Assembly (NCBI RefSeq): GCF_000331305.1
Contig: NZ_KB217478.1
Location: 7,905,481-7,969,480, forward strand
DNA from: Calothrix sp. PCC 7103
GTDB taxonomy: Bacteria > Cyanobacteriota > Cyanobacteriia > Cyanobacteriales > Nostocaceae
Reading direction: 5' to 3'
DNA: 64,000 nt
The translations under genes were made by a program, and so were the position numbers. The first letter of the stretch is position 1; every line of letters begins with the position of its first letter. The notes beneath the pieces were generated by a model that was not told where the DNA came from, did not search any database, and saw nothing but the letters and a program-made list of their open reading frames with translations. Positions 18,031 to 26,844 of this stretch are shown here, in pieces.

Positions 18031-19170
18031 CTAAGGTTTTGCTATGCTCCTTTCCAATATTGCCTTGACCTCGCTTGTATAAGTATCAATACCATTCCAT
18101 AAAATCCCTGGTAACAAATCACCGAAAGCGTTTATTTCTAAAAGCGCATGTTGTTTCCAATCAGGTAATATCAATAAATCAACTCCGCAATATAAACTCT
18201 TTGAAAATAAACCTGCTGCTTGCTCACAAGTGTACTTCATCGCTTCCCAATTTTCGGTGCCTACTTTTTCTAATAATTCCTCACTATTACCTCTCTCATT
18301 ACCCAAGTGTAAATTTGTCATTGGACTTTTGCCCAACCTGACAACTATATGCTGCACTTCACCGTTGATAACTACTACGCGCGCGTCAAAACCACATCCT
18401 TGTAAACGCGCTTTGGGTAGCCATTCTTCGACCTGCACACCTTCTGCTGTTAAAATATTGATAATATCGGCAATTTCTTCTCTACGAGTGTAATTACGAA
18501 TTCTACGCGAGTTATAAAGTAATGTTTCCCCGTTTTCTCGCACTTGTTCGACGGTAGTTATAGCTGACTCATACCGCGCGTTTACTTGATATGCAACAAC
18601 TCCAGATGCAGCGGAACCGTGAGAAAGTTTGACAAATACTCGGTCTATTTCCTGTTGTTGCATTTGTTCGCGTAAGTGGTCGTAGCTATGAATTTTGCCA
18701 AGCGAACAAGGAACGGGAATGTTATGGCGCCGAAATAGTTCGTGACATGCTGGTTTATCAAACATTGTTGCGATGTCTTCAGGATGGTTCATAAAACCTA
18801 CACACCCAGAGAGGTTCCATTGTTGTAATAAATGGCGCCAGCCTAAATACCATTGTCGAGGATATAAAATACGTCCTTTGTCAAATTCTAATTTCGCTAC
18901 TTCGGCAGGACTTATACGCTGGTGTTGTCCGTCATCGGGTACGGCAAAACCTGCGGCGATAATTGCTTTATCTACATCAAAGTTCTTTTCGGGAGATTCA
19001 AAGCGAATAATGGTGTTGGGTGTGTTGAATTGTTCGAGGGTTTGTTTGCCTGCTATTAAGTGTTCATAAGAAATGATAGTGGCAGGTGGTAAGTTGAAAT
19101 GAGAGAGCGCTTGTTGCAGGAAACCTGGGCGCCTGTTTTCGGGGTTAGCGATGACGATAAAGTTTAACAT
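18031..19170 (-). CDS. STM4014-family ATP-grasp-like protein
   Basis: 379 residues (MLNFIVIANPENRRPGFL...). ATP-grasp features include FVKLSHGSAASGVVAYQV for the nucleotide-binding lysine strand, the basic loop RLGKSPMTNLHLGNERG, and the metal-binding end LYCGVDLLILPDWKQHALLEINAFGD. Such enzymes ligate a carboxylate to an amine or thiol. A strong site AGGAGG precedes the ATG at 19170. It is the first intact gene of the minus-strand run, directly downstream of an STM4015 remnant. Confidence 0.85.
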   Translation of the reverse strand: MLNFIVIANPENRRPGFLQQALSHFNLPPATIISYEHLIAGKQTLEQFNTPNTIIRFESPEKNFDVDKAIIAAGFAVPDDGQHQRISPAEVAKLEFDKGRILYPRQWYLGWRHLLQQWNLSGCVGFMNHPEDIATMFDKPACHELFRRHNIPVPCSLGKIHSYDHLREQMQQQEIDRVFVKLSHGSAASGVVAYQVNARYESAITTVEQVRENGETLLYNSRRIRNYTRREEIADIINILTAEGVQVEEWLPKARLQGCGFDARVVVINGEVQHIVVRLGKSPMTNLHLGNERGNSEELLEKVGTENWEAMKYTCEQAAGLFSKSLYCGVDLLILPDWKQHALLEINAFGDLLPGILWNGIDTYTSEVKAILERSIAKP

Positions 19171-19244
19171 AGTAATTCATTCCTCCTACCCTATTCATGT
19201 AATGCATAGTAACGCGATATACCGACATTTCTACTAACAACAGG

Positions 19245-19452
19245 TTATTGAAAATCTTTAATTAATAGGCAATTAGGTGGTGATAGCTGTTCCATTTGTT
19301 CAAAAAATTCTTCAGACACACAATTATTAGATATATTAAGTGTATGTAAATTTGGAATTGCTGGACAATCAAGTCAAGCTTCTAAACCATTCTATACTCA
19401 CTGCTACGTATCCCTAAATAACATCAAAATGTCTAGGTTGATTTTCTGCCAT
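19245..19452 (-). pseudogene. remnant of a third STM4015-like LRR gene
   Basis: Reading the minus strand from ATG 19452 gives MAENQPRHFDVI followed by a stop, matching the conserved start of the intact LRR protein. After a frame change the last ~40 codons read IPNLHTLNISNNCVSEEF and end at a stop at 19245, matching the intact C-terminal LDTLNISHNCLSDEMI. The middle (~350 codons) is gone. This places an LRR gene immediately upstream of STM4014 in the ancestral cluster. Confidence 0.75.
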
Positions 19453-19740
19453 CGCTACTCACCACTGCACGACTATATAATTAAGATGCCCAAAATGCTA
19501 GAAAATTATAAAGGAGACAAAAAAAACAGGCAGGTATGGAAGGAACCTTGGACAGGCAAACACTGTTGATATTTATCTTAAAGAGGAAATCAACCTCTCT
19601 AACCGCCTTATCAGAATTAAAAAACAGAATCAGCCAAAATCTAGCCAGCAAATTTTTGTTATTCAAAAATATCGAAGGTAAACTGATTCAAAAAAAATTC
19701 TAGGGTGCCCAAAATATGGAACAGCAAGAGGGAGAGCAAT

Positions 19741-20355
19741 ATGCCATACAGTGCGTTTAGTTTCAATAAAGCCAAAAAGGACTTCAATCTCACGGTTATT
19801 GAGAACCAAGATTTATTCTTGAATGTGGAGGTGGTTCCACCTACTGACTATCTCAATGTTACCCTGGCAGAGCATTTGCCTCTAGTAACCGCTATTAATA
19901 CGGAAAAAGCCCGCTCTGAGCTTGTTATCATGCCAGTAATGATAGAAGTGAGGCGTTATTTGAAGTATCAAATTAGTATTTTTTCTGGTTCTGAATTTAA
20001 TGTTGACGCAGAAAAGGGTTTAGAGGGACGATGTGATTTTATATTGAGTCGTTCCCAAGAACAATATGATATTACTAGTCCTGTTGTAACAATTGTTGAG
20101 GCTAAAAATGAGAGTATTAAATCAGGTTTGGGACAGTGCATTGCTACAATGATTGCAGCGCAAATTTTTAATCAGCAGCAGGAAAATGCCATCGAAGAAG
20201 TTTATGGCGTGGTAACAACTGGAACTGATTGGAAGTTTCTTAAACTCCGTGGTAACACAGTCATTATAGATAAGAACGATTATTTTATTAAGGAAATAGA
20301 CAAAATTTTAGGTATTTTAGTAACGACGCTTATATCAGATACTCATGCTGATTAA
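19741..20355 (+). CDS. hypothetical protein with restriction-endonuclease-like core
   Basis: 204 residues from ATG 19741, preferred over the upstream frame start because GAGGGAGAG sits just before it. The central part reads GLEGRCDFILSRS then VTIVEAKNESIKSG, the spacing of a PD-(D/E)xK nuclease (D, then E-x-K), followed by GLGQCIATMIAAQIF and YGVVTTGTDWKFLKL. Similar proteins are common, unnamed, in filamentous cyanobacteria. Nuclease activity is inference. Confidence 0.7.
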   Translation: MPYSAFSFNKAKKDFNLTVIENQDLFLNVEVVPPTDYLNVTLAEHLPLVTAINTEKARSELVIMPVMIEVRRYLKYQISIFSGSEFNVDAEKGLEGRCDFILSRSQEQYDITSPVVTIVEAKNESIKSGLGQCIATMIAAQIFNQQQENAIEEVYGVVTTGTDWKFLKLRGNTVIIDKNDYFIKEIDKILGILVTTLISDTHAD

Positions 20356-20491
20356 AAAATTTAGTGTAACTATCTTTTAAAAGTTTTATGTGTACCAAAG
20401 TAGTGTTGGGTTTTGCTATCAGTAAAGGGAAACTCCGTTTATGCATAACTACCAGTAAAGGGGAAAACTACCCGACTGGTAACTCTATAAA

Positions 20492-20516
20492 GACGGGCAG
20501 GATGCCCGCTCCACAA
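20492..20516. repeat. reversed copy of the GC-rich palindromic repeat
   Basis: GACGGGCAGGATGCCCGCTC then CACAA, the reverse of the 32-base repeat at 13039-13070 with one base lost. It sits in the space between two convergent genes. Confidence 0.75.
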
Positions 20517-20536
20517 CATGAATGTGTTAAGAGTGA

Positions 20537-21835
20537 TTATTTTCTTGCTGCTACTGATTTTGCAGCGCATTCTACCAAAGATATATCATGCTGACGATTG
20601 TACGGCGCCTCTATATTATTTTCTGGTTGAACTGTTTTGAGTATTTCGGAGGCAGGTTGATACTGTCCTGCTTCTGCGTATCCTTGGGCAAGTGCTTGGA
20701 TTGCTTTCTTTTTGCCTGATTGTGATGTAATGGTATTAATAATACTTTGTGCTTTATCGTATTGTTTATTACGCGCGTATTCTAAGATAACACTAGCACG
20801 CGCTGTATCTTGCCACTCATTACCTGGCATTTGATTAATAAGTTTAATTGCGTCGTCAAATCGTTGTTTGCTAGCGTAGGCGCCTGGTAATTTATAATAT
20901 GCAGAGCCACCTGGGTCGATTGCTACAATAGTTTTTTCCAGATTTTTGTCTGGCTCGATTTGCCCTAAGTTAATGTATCTTATGGCAATGGCTGCTAAAG
21001 GAGGCGCCTTGTAAGTATCGTCTTTTATTTTAAAGGTAAGTTTTTCTAGTTGAGTAAGTTCGCTTATAGTTGCCTGTGATGCTATCAACTCCAGTGCTTT
21101 GCTTTGTTCGTACTCGCTTGTAATGGTTTGTACTAACTGAAGTCCTTTATTAAAGGTACCATTAGCTGCGTATTCAACTGCTATTCCCGAAAGTGCCATT
21201 GCGCGACTATCTTCGTCTTTAATACTATTTGCTAGCTGTAGCGCTTCTTTGTAACGATTTGCTGCTGCATACTCAATTGCAATGTATGCAAGTGGATACT
21301 GTTGAAGTTCGCGATTTAAGGAACGTGCATACTTTAAAGCTTGGTAGAACATGCGGTCTGCTTGTTGTTTATTTCCAGCTTTGGCATATTGACGCGCGAT
21401 AATTGCTAACCCGCGAGCTTTTTCGGTTGCTCCTGTCTCGTTATTAATGCTTTGGACAATTTGAATAGCTCGGTTGTATTGCTTTTTCTCTGCTAGTTTT
21501 GTCGCAATAGTAACTTTGGTTTGCTCTGGTATTAAATCATGGTCCATCCGCTTGACTAATTGAATAGCTTGGTCAAATTGTCCTGCATCTGCATATTTTA
21601 GTGATACATCTGCCCAATATTGTGATGTAAACTCCGCAGCTAAAATAAGTGGTCCTTCCCCTGCGCTAGGTTCACCAACGCTTACGTAACAACTAAGCGG
21701 AATACCTTTTAGCTTAAGCTGCGCGTTTTGAGACTGATTACTATTCGCATGTGTTGCAATATTTGTCTCAATTGGGATGGCGCCTGCTCCGAGACATAAT
21801 ATTGTCAAGGTAAATAAAATTGATTTTAGTTTCAC
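20537..21835 (-). CDS. exported TPR-like repeat protein
   Basis: 432 residues with an N-terminal signal-peptide-like segment (MKLKSILFTLTILCLGAGA). The body is a chain of ~35-residue helical repeats of the form YADAGQFDQAIQLVKRM, KKQYNRAIQIVQSI and YAKAGNKQQADRMFYQAL, typical of TPR/SEL-type solenoids. Such proteins act as periplasmic scaffolds; no catalytic motif is present. No operon partner on its strand. Confidence 0.75.
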   Translation of the reverse strand: MKLKSILFTLTILCLGAGAIPIETNIATHANSNQSQNAQLKLKGIPLSCYVSVGEPSAGEGPLILAAEFTSQYWADVSLKYADAGQFDQAIQLVKRMDHDLIPEQTKVTIATKLAEKKQYNRAIQIVQSINNETGATEKARGLAIIARQYAKAGNKQQADRMFYQALKYARSLNRELQQYPLAYIAIEYAAANRYKEALQLANSIKDEDSRAMALSGIAVEYAANGTFNKGLQLVQTITSEYEQSKALELIASQATISELTQLEKLTFKIKDDTYKAPPLAAIAIRYINLGQIEPDKNLEKTIVAIDPGGSAYYKLPGAYASKQRFDDAIKLINQMPGNEWQDTARASVILEYARNKQYDKAQSIINTITSQSGKKKAIQALAQGYAEAGQYQPASEILKTVQPENNIEAPYNRQHDISLVECAAKSVAARK

Positions 21836-21969
21836 TGGTTTTAATTTATACTTTTATCTTTTTACTGTTATAACCTATGCATGTAAATTGCTTAAAGAAA
21901 AATAATCAACCGTGTTGTAGATAGGGATTACATCACAGCAAACCACAGTGAATTAATACAATAAACGCA

Positions 21970-22401
21970 ATGCTATTTACGAAAAATATCCAAAAACACT
22001 TAAAAAGCTTGGTTATGGTGGGTTTACTGACTACTACCCCCGCTTGCACAAATTGCCTGACGCGCGCGGAGTCATCTCAAAAAACTCTTATTAAAGACGA
22101 ATTATATTTTGGTTTATCAAAACCAGGAGGAAAAACAATATCTGAGGTTGAATGGCAGCAGTTTCTCAACCGTGTCATTACTCCTCGCTTTAAAGATGGA
22201 CTTACCGTAATGGATGCAAATGGACAGTATCTTAATAATTCCGGCAAACTCAGCAGAGAAAAAACTAAGTTGATTATTCTTGTATACGAAACTAACCAAT
22301 CTAAAAATCAAATGGTTCAAGAAGCTATATCTAGCTACAAAAAAACATTTCAGCAAGAGGCTGTATTAAGAGTTACCAGTAATGTCAAGGTATCATTTTA
22401 A
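21970..22401 (+). CDS. DUF3574 domain protein, probable lipoprotein
   Basis: 143 residues. A hydrophobic N-terminus ends in LLTTTPAC, a lipobox-like site placing Cys near residue 26. The mature part matches DUF3574: DELYFGLSKPGGKTISEVEW and FKDGLTVMDANGQY. Function unknown. It is divergently arranged with the TPR protein gene, 134 bases apart. Confidence 0.75.
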   Translation: MLFTKNIQKHLKSLVMVGLLTTTPACTNCLTRAESSQKTLIKDELYFGLSKPGGKTISEVEWQQFLNRVITPRFKDGLTVMDANGQYLNNSGKLSREKTKLIILVYETNQSKNQMVQEAISSYKKTFQQEAVLRVTSNVKVSF

Positions 22402-22428
22402 TGTAAATAGCGTGCAAGTTTTTTTAGA

Positions 22429-22872
22429 TTAAGCTTTTACCCAACAATCTGCCACTGCGAGTAATTCAGTACCGAGGTCTGTTATTCCCACTTGTAACAG
22501 TAATAAACCTGTTGAAACGCACTCAATAAAACCCCATTGCCATATCGCTTTTTCGTTGATACCAGTCAGGGAGCTAAGTAAAGCACAACGCTGTTGACCT
22601 ATAGATAGGCGCCTCTACAACACTTAACTGCCACTTTTGCTCCAATGCACGCACAACAGACCCCAGTTCTGCCATCCAATAAAGTCCAGCTTCGCCAAGT
22701 GCCAGCGCTTTTATACTTAACACGGGTAAGAAATGTCATTCTGAGCGTAGCGAAGAATATCTAAGATGCTTCACTGCACTACGTTTCGTTCAGCATGACA
22801 AAGTTTATATTCTACCCATTAGCAGTATAATCGCACTTCTTCTGGTAGTTGAAATGAAGGTAAAGCCATCAT
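22429..22872 (-). pseudogene. decayed aminoglycoside phosphotransferase-like gene
   Basis: My translation of the minus strand finds pieces of a streptomycin-6-kinase-like protein in different frames: a start MMALPSFQLPEEVRLYC (from 22872), then LALGEAGLYWMAELGSVVRA, then ALLSSLTGINEKAIWQWGF and ELLAVADCWVKA before a stop at 22429. A 94-base inverted-repeat segment (22724-22817) lies between the first two pieces, and the kinase core is missing. Clearly non-functional; family from motif memory only. Confidence 0.65.
22724..22817. repeat. 94-base inverted-repeat insert (MITE-like)
   Basis: GGGTAAGAAATGTCATTCTG at the left end and AGCATGACAAAGTTTATATT then CTACCC at the right form imperfect inverted ends. 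It carries the AGCGTAGCGAAGAAT repeat also seen near 23622 (reversed). It interrupts the dead kinase gene. Confidence 0.55.
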
Positions 22873-22894
22873 CAAGCCCGTAATATTACGGTAT

Positions 22895-23359
22895 TTAATT
22901 GCTATCAACAATAGGTTTATTAACTTCCTTACACTTATCCTCAGCAGCTTTGTAAGCATCAAGATAAGGTTTATCACCCAGCATTACATCACCGTAATAC
23001 TCATATGGTGCATTGCCATATATAGGTAAAGGGTCATCTTCAGGATAGTCTTCTTGGGACTCCTCAATAATTTGCTTCAAATTTGCCACTGTTATCTTCT
23101 GTGCTGGAAAATACGATAAATCACTAGCATTTCTGTTGATATGCGGCAAATTTGGGTCAATTACACTGTCCCCTACCTCAATCCAAGCATGTTCAACAGG
23201 ACGATACGGTTGACCTCCAAAAACCAAAAACCCTTGTACGTAAATCGCTTCCTCCGTCGTTAATGCTGCTTTGTAAGCATTATCGAACGGCTTCTTCGAC
23301 TTACTCTTTATATTCTTAGCGACCTCTAAGGACAGAGCCTCATCTAATCGTTTACTCAT
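22895..23359 (-). CDS. hypothetical protein with HAW...DP motif
   Basis: About 154 residues from the ATG at 23359 (MSKRLDEALSLEVAK). The middle reads IYVQGFLVFGGQPYRPVEHA then WIEVGDSVIDPN, a pattern seen in small proteins whose His and Asp resemble papain/transglutaminase-like folds, but no Cys nucleophile is obvious. The C-terminus is acidic and Tyr-rich. No neighbour on its strand suggests a pathway. Confidence 0.6.
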   Translation of the reverse strand: MSKRLDEALSLEVAKNIKSKSKKPFDNAYKAALTTEEAIYVQGFLVFGGQPYRPVEHAWIEVGDSVIDPNLPHINRNASDLSYFPAQKITVANLKQIIEESQEDYPEDDPLPIYGNAPYEYYGDVMLGDKPYLDAYKAAEDKCKEVNKPIVDSN

Positions 23360-23365
23360 CCACAA

Positions 23366-23716
23366 CCAAATTTAAAGCAGCTCCAACATCCTAACATTGA
23401 GCATTAGGCTAAGGACATTAAACATTAGATATAAATCTAAAATTATTCACTATTTTTATTTCACCGTAAAATATAGTATGAAAATACTATGCACTCATAC
23501 CTCGATATGCAGTAACTCTATACCTGAGCGTGTTAATCCTTCTTCTTTTTCTTTGCGCTCTTTGTGTCCTTTGCGGTTCGTTATATAAAGTTTGCTTTTT
23601 TTATTGTAGTTGTTGGAGATTCTTCGCTGCGCTCAGAATGACAGTGTTAAATATAAAATAAACCGACACAGGTTAGCTGTATCGGCTTTATGATTTCATA
23701 TTAGATTGAGGCGCCC
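23366..23716. other. intergenic region with dispersed repeats
   Basis: About 350 bases without a believable gene. It contains TTTGTGTCCTTTGCGGTTCG (near 23560), a repeat also present near 6496 and 46470, and GATTCTTCGCTGCGCTCAGA (near 23622), another widely dispersed repeat. Confidence 0.6.
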
Positions 23717-24793
23717 TTATGCAAAAGCAGATGCTTGAGGTTTGGCGAAAATCATTCTTCCTGCGGAAGTTTGTAGTGCGCTGGTGACGGTGACGCGAAC
23801 TTCGCCACCTACAAAAGGACTACCTTCTTCGACGACTACCATTGTACCGTCGTCGAGATAACCGATACCTTGACTTGGTTCTTTGCCTTCTTTGAGTATC
23901 TTGATGTCGATGTTGTCTCCGGGCAAGTAACTGGGACGTACTGCGTTAACTAAGTCGTTGACGTTGAGTACTGGTACTTTCTGAACACTGGCAACTTTAG
24001 ATAGGTTATAATCGTTCGTTAACAAAGTTCCGTTGATTTCTTGCGCGAACTTGACTAACTTGGCATCGACGGTTGCTATATCGTCATAGTCTGAGGAATT
24101 TATAATTATCCTTTCTGGATAAGTTTCTCGAATGCGGTTGAGAATTTCTAGTCCGCGTCTTCCTCTTACTCGCTTTTGGTCTTTGCTTGCGTCTGCGACT
24201 TGCTGCAATTCCTGTAGTACAAATTGCGGTACTATTATGGCGCCTTCTAAAAACCCTGTTTCTAAAAGTGCTTCAATACGACCATCAATAATGCAGCTTG
24301 TGTCTAAAACTTTTGTACCAGCTGGTTTTAGTGTCCCTTCCACTACCAACGCTCCGACGCTGTTGGGATTAATAAACCTAATTAATCCTCGTCCGTGACT
24401 GTCGGCTAAGTTCATACCAGTATAAGCTAGTACAATACTACCGACCACTGCTACCAATGGTTTAATAAACCCAAAGTCAGGAGGTATGGGAAGTAAAAAT
24501 AGTGGCGCCAGCATTAAGTTAGCAAGCAGCAAGCCTACAATCAAACCGATTGCGCGCGTTACTATTGCTTCTGGAGCCATATCACGAACTTGGGCTTCGA
24601 GACGACGATAACCCGTTTGAATTCTAAGACCAATCGCACCGCCAATAATAGCGGCAAATGCGGCAGTAACAAAGCGTAAAGCTTCTATATTTGAGACTCG
24701 ACTTAGTGCCCCGTTTGGTAGTAAGTCGATACTAAAGAACCCTACCCCCGCTGCTGCCAGGATGAATGAGAAAATAATAATGGCATCTAGCAT
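23717..24793 (-). CDS. PIN/TRAM domain membrane protein (YacL-like)
   Basis: About 358 residues from the ATG at 24793 (MLDAIIIFSFIL); the in-frame start at 24826 adds only a Cys-rich leader. Four N-terminal membrane segments are followed by a PIN nuclease domain (KVLDTSCIIDGRIEALLETG, then LTNDYNLSKVA) and a C-terminal TRAM RNA-binding domain (EGSPFVGGEVRVTVTSAL). PIN domains cut RNA using conserved Asp residues. A 16-bp hairpin lies 50 bases upstream of the start. Confidence 0.87.
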   Translation of the reverse strand: MLDAIIIFSFILAAAGVGFFSIDLLPNGALSRVSNIEALRFVTAAFAAIIGGAIGLRIQTGYRRLEAQVRDMAPEAIVTRAIGLIVGLLLANLMLAPLFLLPIPPDFGFIKPLVAVVGSIVLAYTGMNLADSHGRGLIRFINPNSVGALVVEGTLKPAGTKVLDTSCIIDGRIEALLETGFLEGAIIVPQFVLQELQQVADASKDQKRVRGRRGLEILNRIRETYPERIIINSSDYDDIATVDAKLVKFAQEINGTLLTNDYNLSKVASVQKVPVLNVNDLVNAVRPSYLPGDNIDIKILKEGKEPSQGIGYLDDGTMVVVEEGSPFVGGEVRVTVTSALQTSAGRMIFAKPQASAFA

Positions 24794-24843
24794 GTGGTTA
24801 CACTGGTTTCCTGGTGTACAACTCAATCGAACTGAGTATTTCT

Positions 24844-24882
24844 CATAGGTTCTTTGTTACTGATATTAACAAAGAACCTATG
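24844..24882. promoter_or_regulatory. 16-bp perfect inverted repeat upstream of PIN/TRAM gene
   Basis: CATAGGTTCTTTGTTA and TAACAAAGAACCTATG flank the 7-base loop CTGATAT. It sits 51 bases before the PIN/TRAM start, between that gene and divergent hemW. It could be an operator, or a 5' UTR hairpin cut by the nuclease it precedes. No second copy was seen in the window. Confidence 0.5.
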
Positions 24883-25091
24883 ACAAAATTTATACTTACG
24901 TACTTACTAGAAAATTAAGATAATAGTATGTAAATATATTATAACTGAATAGTAATACTGTTTATATTCTTTATCTTTTTGTTATTAAGCTATAAATAAA
25001 TGTAAATTTACACTCATATTTCTTATTTATTTATTAATTTATAAATCTTTGCAATTTAATTTGAATTTGATCCCCGAATGAGTAAACCAGA

Positions 25092-26276
25092 ATGGACACA
25101 GAACTAGTTATTTCCAGCATTCCACGGGCAGCTTATGTACATATTCCGTTTTGTCGGCGCCGATGCTTTTACTGCGATTTTCCAATTTCGGTTGTCGGAG
25201 ACAAGCAACGCGGTGAAACTTCTGGTACGATTTCACGCTATGTTGAGGTACTGTGTCAGGAAATTGCCCTTACATCAGTACAAAGTCAACCTTTGCAGAC
25301 AATTTTTTTTGGTGGCGGTACTCCTTCACTTTTATCTACTGAGCAGTTAAAGTGCATCATAGCAATTCTTGACAGATCATTTGGTATTTCCACAGACGTA
25401 GAAATTTCTATGGAAATTGACCCTGGCACTTTTGATTTAGAACATATTGAAGGTTATCGTAGTGCAGGTGTTAACCGCTTTAGCTTTGGTGTACAAGCAT
25501 TTCAAGAAGAATTACTAAAATTGTGTGGACGCGCGCATACTGTCTCGGATATTTACGCTGCTGCTGACCTGATACACAAAGTCAATGTTCCTGAATTTAG
25601 TATTGATTTAATATCGGGTTTACCGAACCAAACTTTAGAGATGTGGCAAGAGTCTTTAGAAAAAGCTATTTCTTTGGCGCCTACCCATATATCTATATAT
25701 GACCTTACCATCGAACCGGGAACTGCTTTTGGACGTTACTACCAACCTGGAAATAAACCCTTACCCACAGATGAAATTACAGTTCAAATGTATCGAATGG
25801 CGCAAAAAATCTTAACAGGCGCCGGGTTTTCACATTACGAAATTTCCAACTACGCACAACCCGGACACCAATGTCGCCATAATCGAGTTTATTGGGAAAA
25901 TCGTCCTTATTATGGCTTTGGAATGGGCGCCGCAAGTTATGTAGAAGGTAAACGCTTTAATCGTCCCCGTAAAACCAAAGAATATTACGCTTGGGTAGAA
26001 GCAGGTGCAGTAGTCGATTGCGAAGTAACACCACCATTAGAAGTGCTATTAGATACATTAATGCTAGGATTGAGGTTAGCTGAGGGAGTTAGTTTAGACA
26101 GAATAAAGCAAGAATTTGCCTCGGAGAAACAAGAAGAGATATTAAAGATATTACAGCCATATATTAATCAAGGCTGGGCTACAGTCGAAGCTGAAAGATT
26201 ACGATTAACTGACCCCGAAGGATTTTTATTTTCTAACGTAGTCTTGGCGCGCTTATTTGAGAAACTAGGAGAATAA
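25092..26276 (+). CDS. hemW: HemW-like radical SAM protein (haem chaperone family)
   Basis: 394 residues. The radical SAM motif is C21-x3-C25-x2-C28 followed by Asp-Phe (YVHIPFCRRRCFYCDF), then FFGGGTPSLL, MEIDPGTFD, FSFGVQAFQ and HNRVYWENRPYYGFGMGAAS. Lack of the extra CxxC cysteine of true HemN places it with HemW, which binds and transfers haem rather than oxidising coproporphyrinogen. A hicB-like gene starts 4 bases after the stop. Confidence 0.85.
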   Translation: MDTELVISSIPRAAYVHIPFCRRRCFYCDFPISVVGDKQRGETSGTISRYVEVLCQEIALTSVQSQPLQTIFFGGGTPSLLSTEQLKCIIAILDRSFGISTDVEISMEIDPGTFDLEHIEGYRSAGVNRFSFGVQAFQEELLKLCGRAHTVSDIYAAADLIHKVNVPEFSIDLISGLPNQTLEMWQESLEKAISLAPTHISIYDLTIEPGTAFGRYYQPGNKPLPTDEITVQMYRMAQKILTGAGFSHYEISNYAQPGHQCRHNRVYWENRPYYGFGMGAASYVEGKRFNRPRKTKEYYAWVEAGAVVDCEVTPPLEVLLDTLMLGLRLAEGVSLDRIKQEFASEKQEEILKILQPYINQGWATVEAERLRLTDPEGFLFSNVVLARLFEKLGE

Positions 26277-26280
26277 ATAA

Positions 26281-26472
26281 ATGTATAGAATTAATACTGT
26301 TATAGAAAAAGATGGATATGGTTATTATGCCTACTGTCCCGACTTGAAAGGTTGTCAAACTCAAGCAGATACTTTAGATGAAGTAATTGAAAATATTAAA
26401 GAGGCTACCGAGTTACACATAGAAACATTATCAAAAGAAGAAAAAGAAGCGCTTCTAAGTAAGATAATGTAA
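26281..26472 (+). CDS. HicB-family antitoxin-like protein, no HicA partner visible
   Basis: 63 residues with the HicB fold signature: IEKDGYGYYAYCPDLKGCQT then ADTLDEVIENIKEA. A HicA toxin would be a ~60-80 residue basic protein next to it; none is present on either side, so this is an orphan. It begins 4 bases downstream of hemW and is probably co-transcribed with it. Confidence 0.8.
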   Translation: MYRINTVIEKDGYGYYAYCPDLKGCQTQADTLDEVIENIKEATELHIETLSKEEKEALLSKIM

Positions 26473-26499
26473 AATAGTAATTAATTAAAGGTTTTAAAT

Positions 26500-26841
26500 A
26501 TGACACTTGAAGAATTAAAAATACAGTTACTACAATTAAATCCAGGCGAAAAAGCAGAGGCAATACAAACTTTAACCAGTAGCCTAAGTAATGGTTCACG
26601 CTTAATTACTAAAACTGCTGGAGTCTGCGGTGGCGATGCGTGTATTAGCAATACTCGTCTTCCTGTTTGGCTATTCGTGAGCTTACGGCGCCAGGGTGCA
26701 ACTGATGCAGAAATTTTAGAGTTTTATCCTCATCTTACTGCTGCTGATTTAGTAAATGTTTGGGCTTATGCTGAAGCTTTCCCTCATGAAATCGAAACAG
26801 CGCTTCAAGAACAAGATGAAGCTATAGAACAAGATATCTGA
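26500..26841 (+). CDS. DUF433 antitoxin
   Basis: 113 residues. The DUF433 motif CGGDACISNTRLPVWLFVSL followed by ATDAEILEFYPHLTAADLVN is unmistakable. DUF433 proteins are HTH-type partners of DUF5615 PIN-like toxins; the toxin gene follows after 3 bases. Confidence 0.88.
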   Translation: MTLEELKIQLLQLNPGEKAEAIQTLTSSLSNGSRLITKTAGVCGGDACISNTRLPVWLFVSLRRQGATDAEILEFYPHLTAADLVNVWAYAEAFPHEIETALQEQDEAIEQDI

Positions 26842-26844
26842 TAT

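Noticed and set aside
19481-19740. Short reading frames with a transposase-like phrase (KNRQVWKEPWTG) before the nuclease-like gene
   Set aside because: Only ~27 codons before a stop and no second motif; too little to call a gene or an IS remnant.
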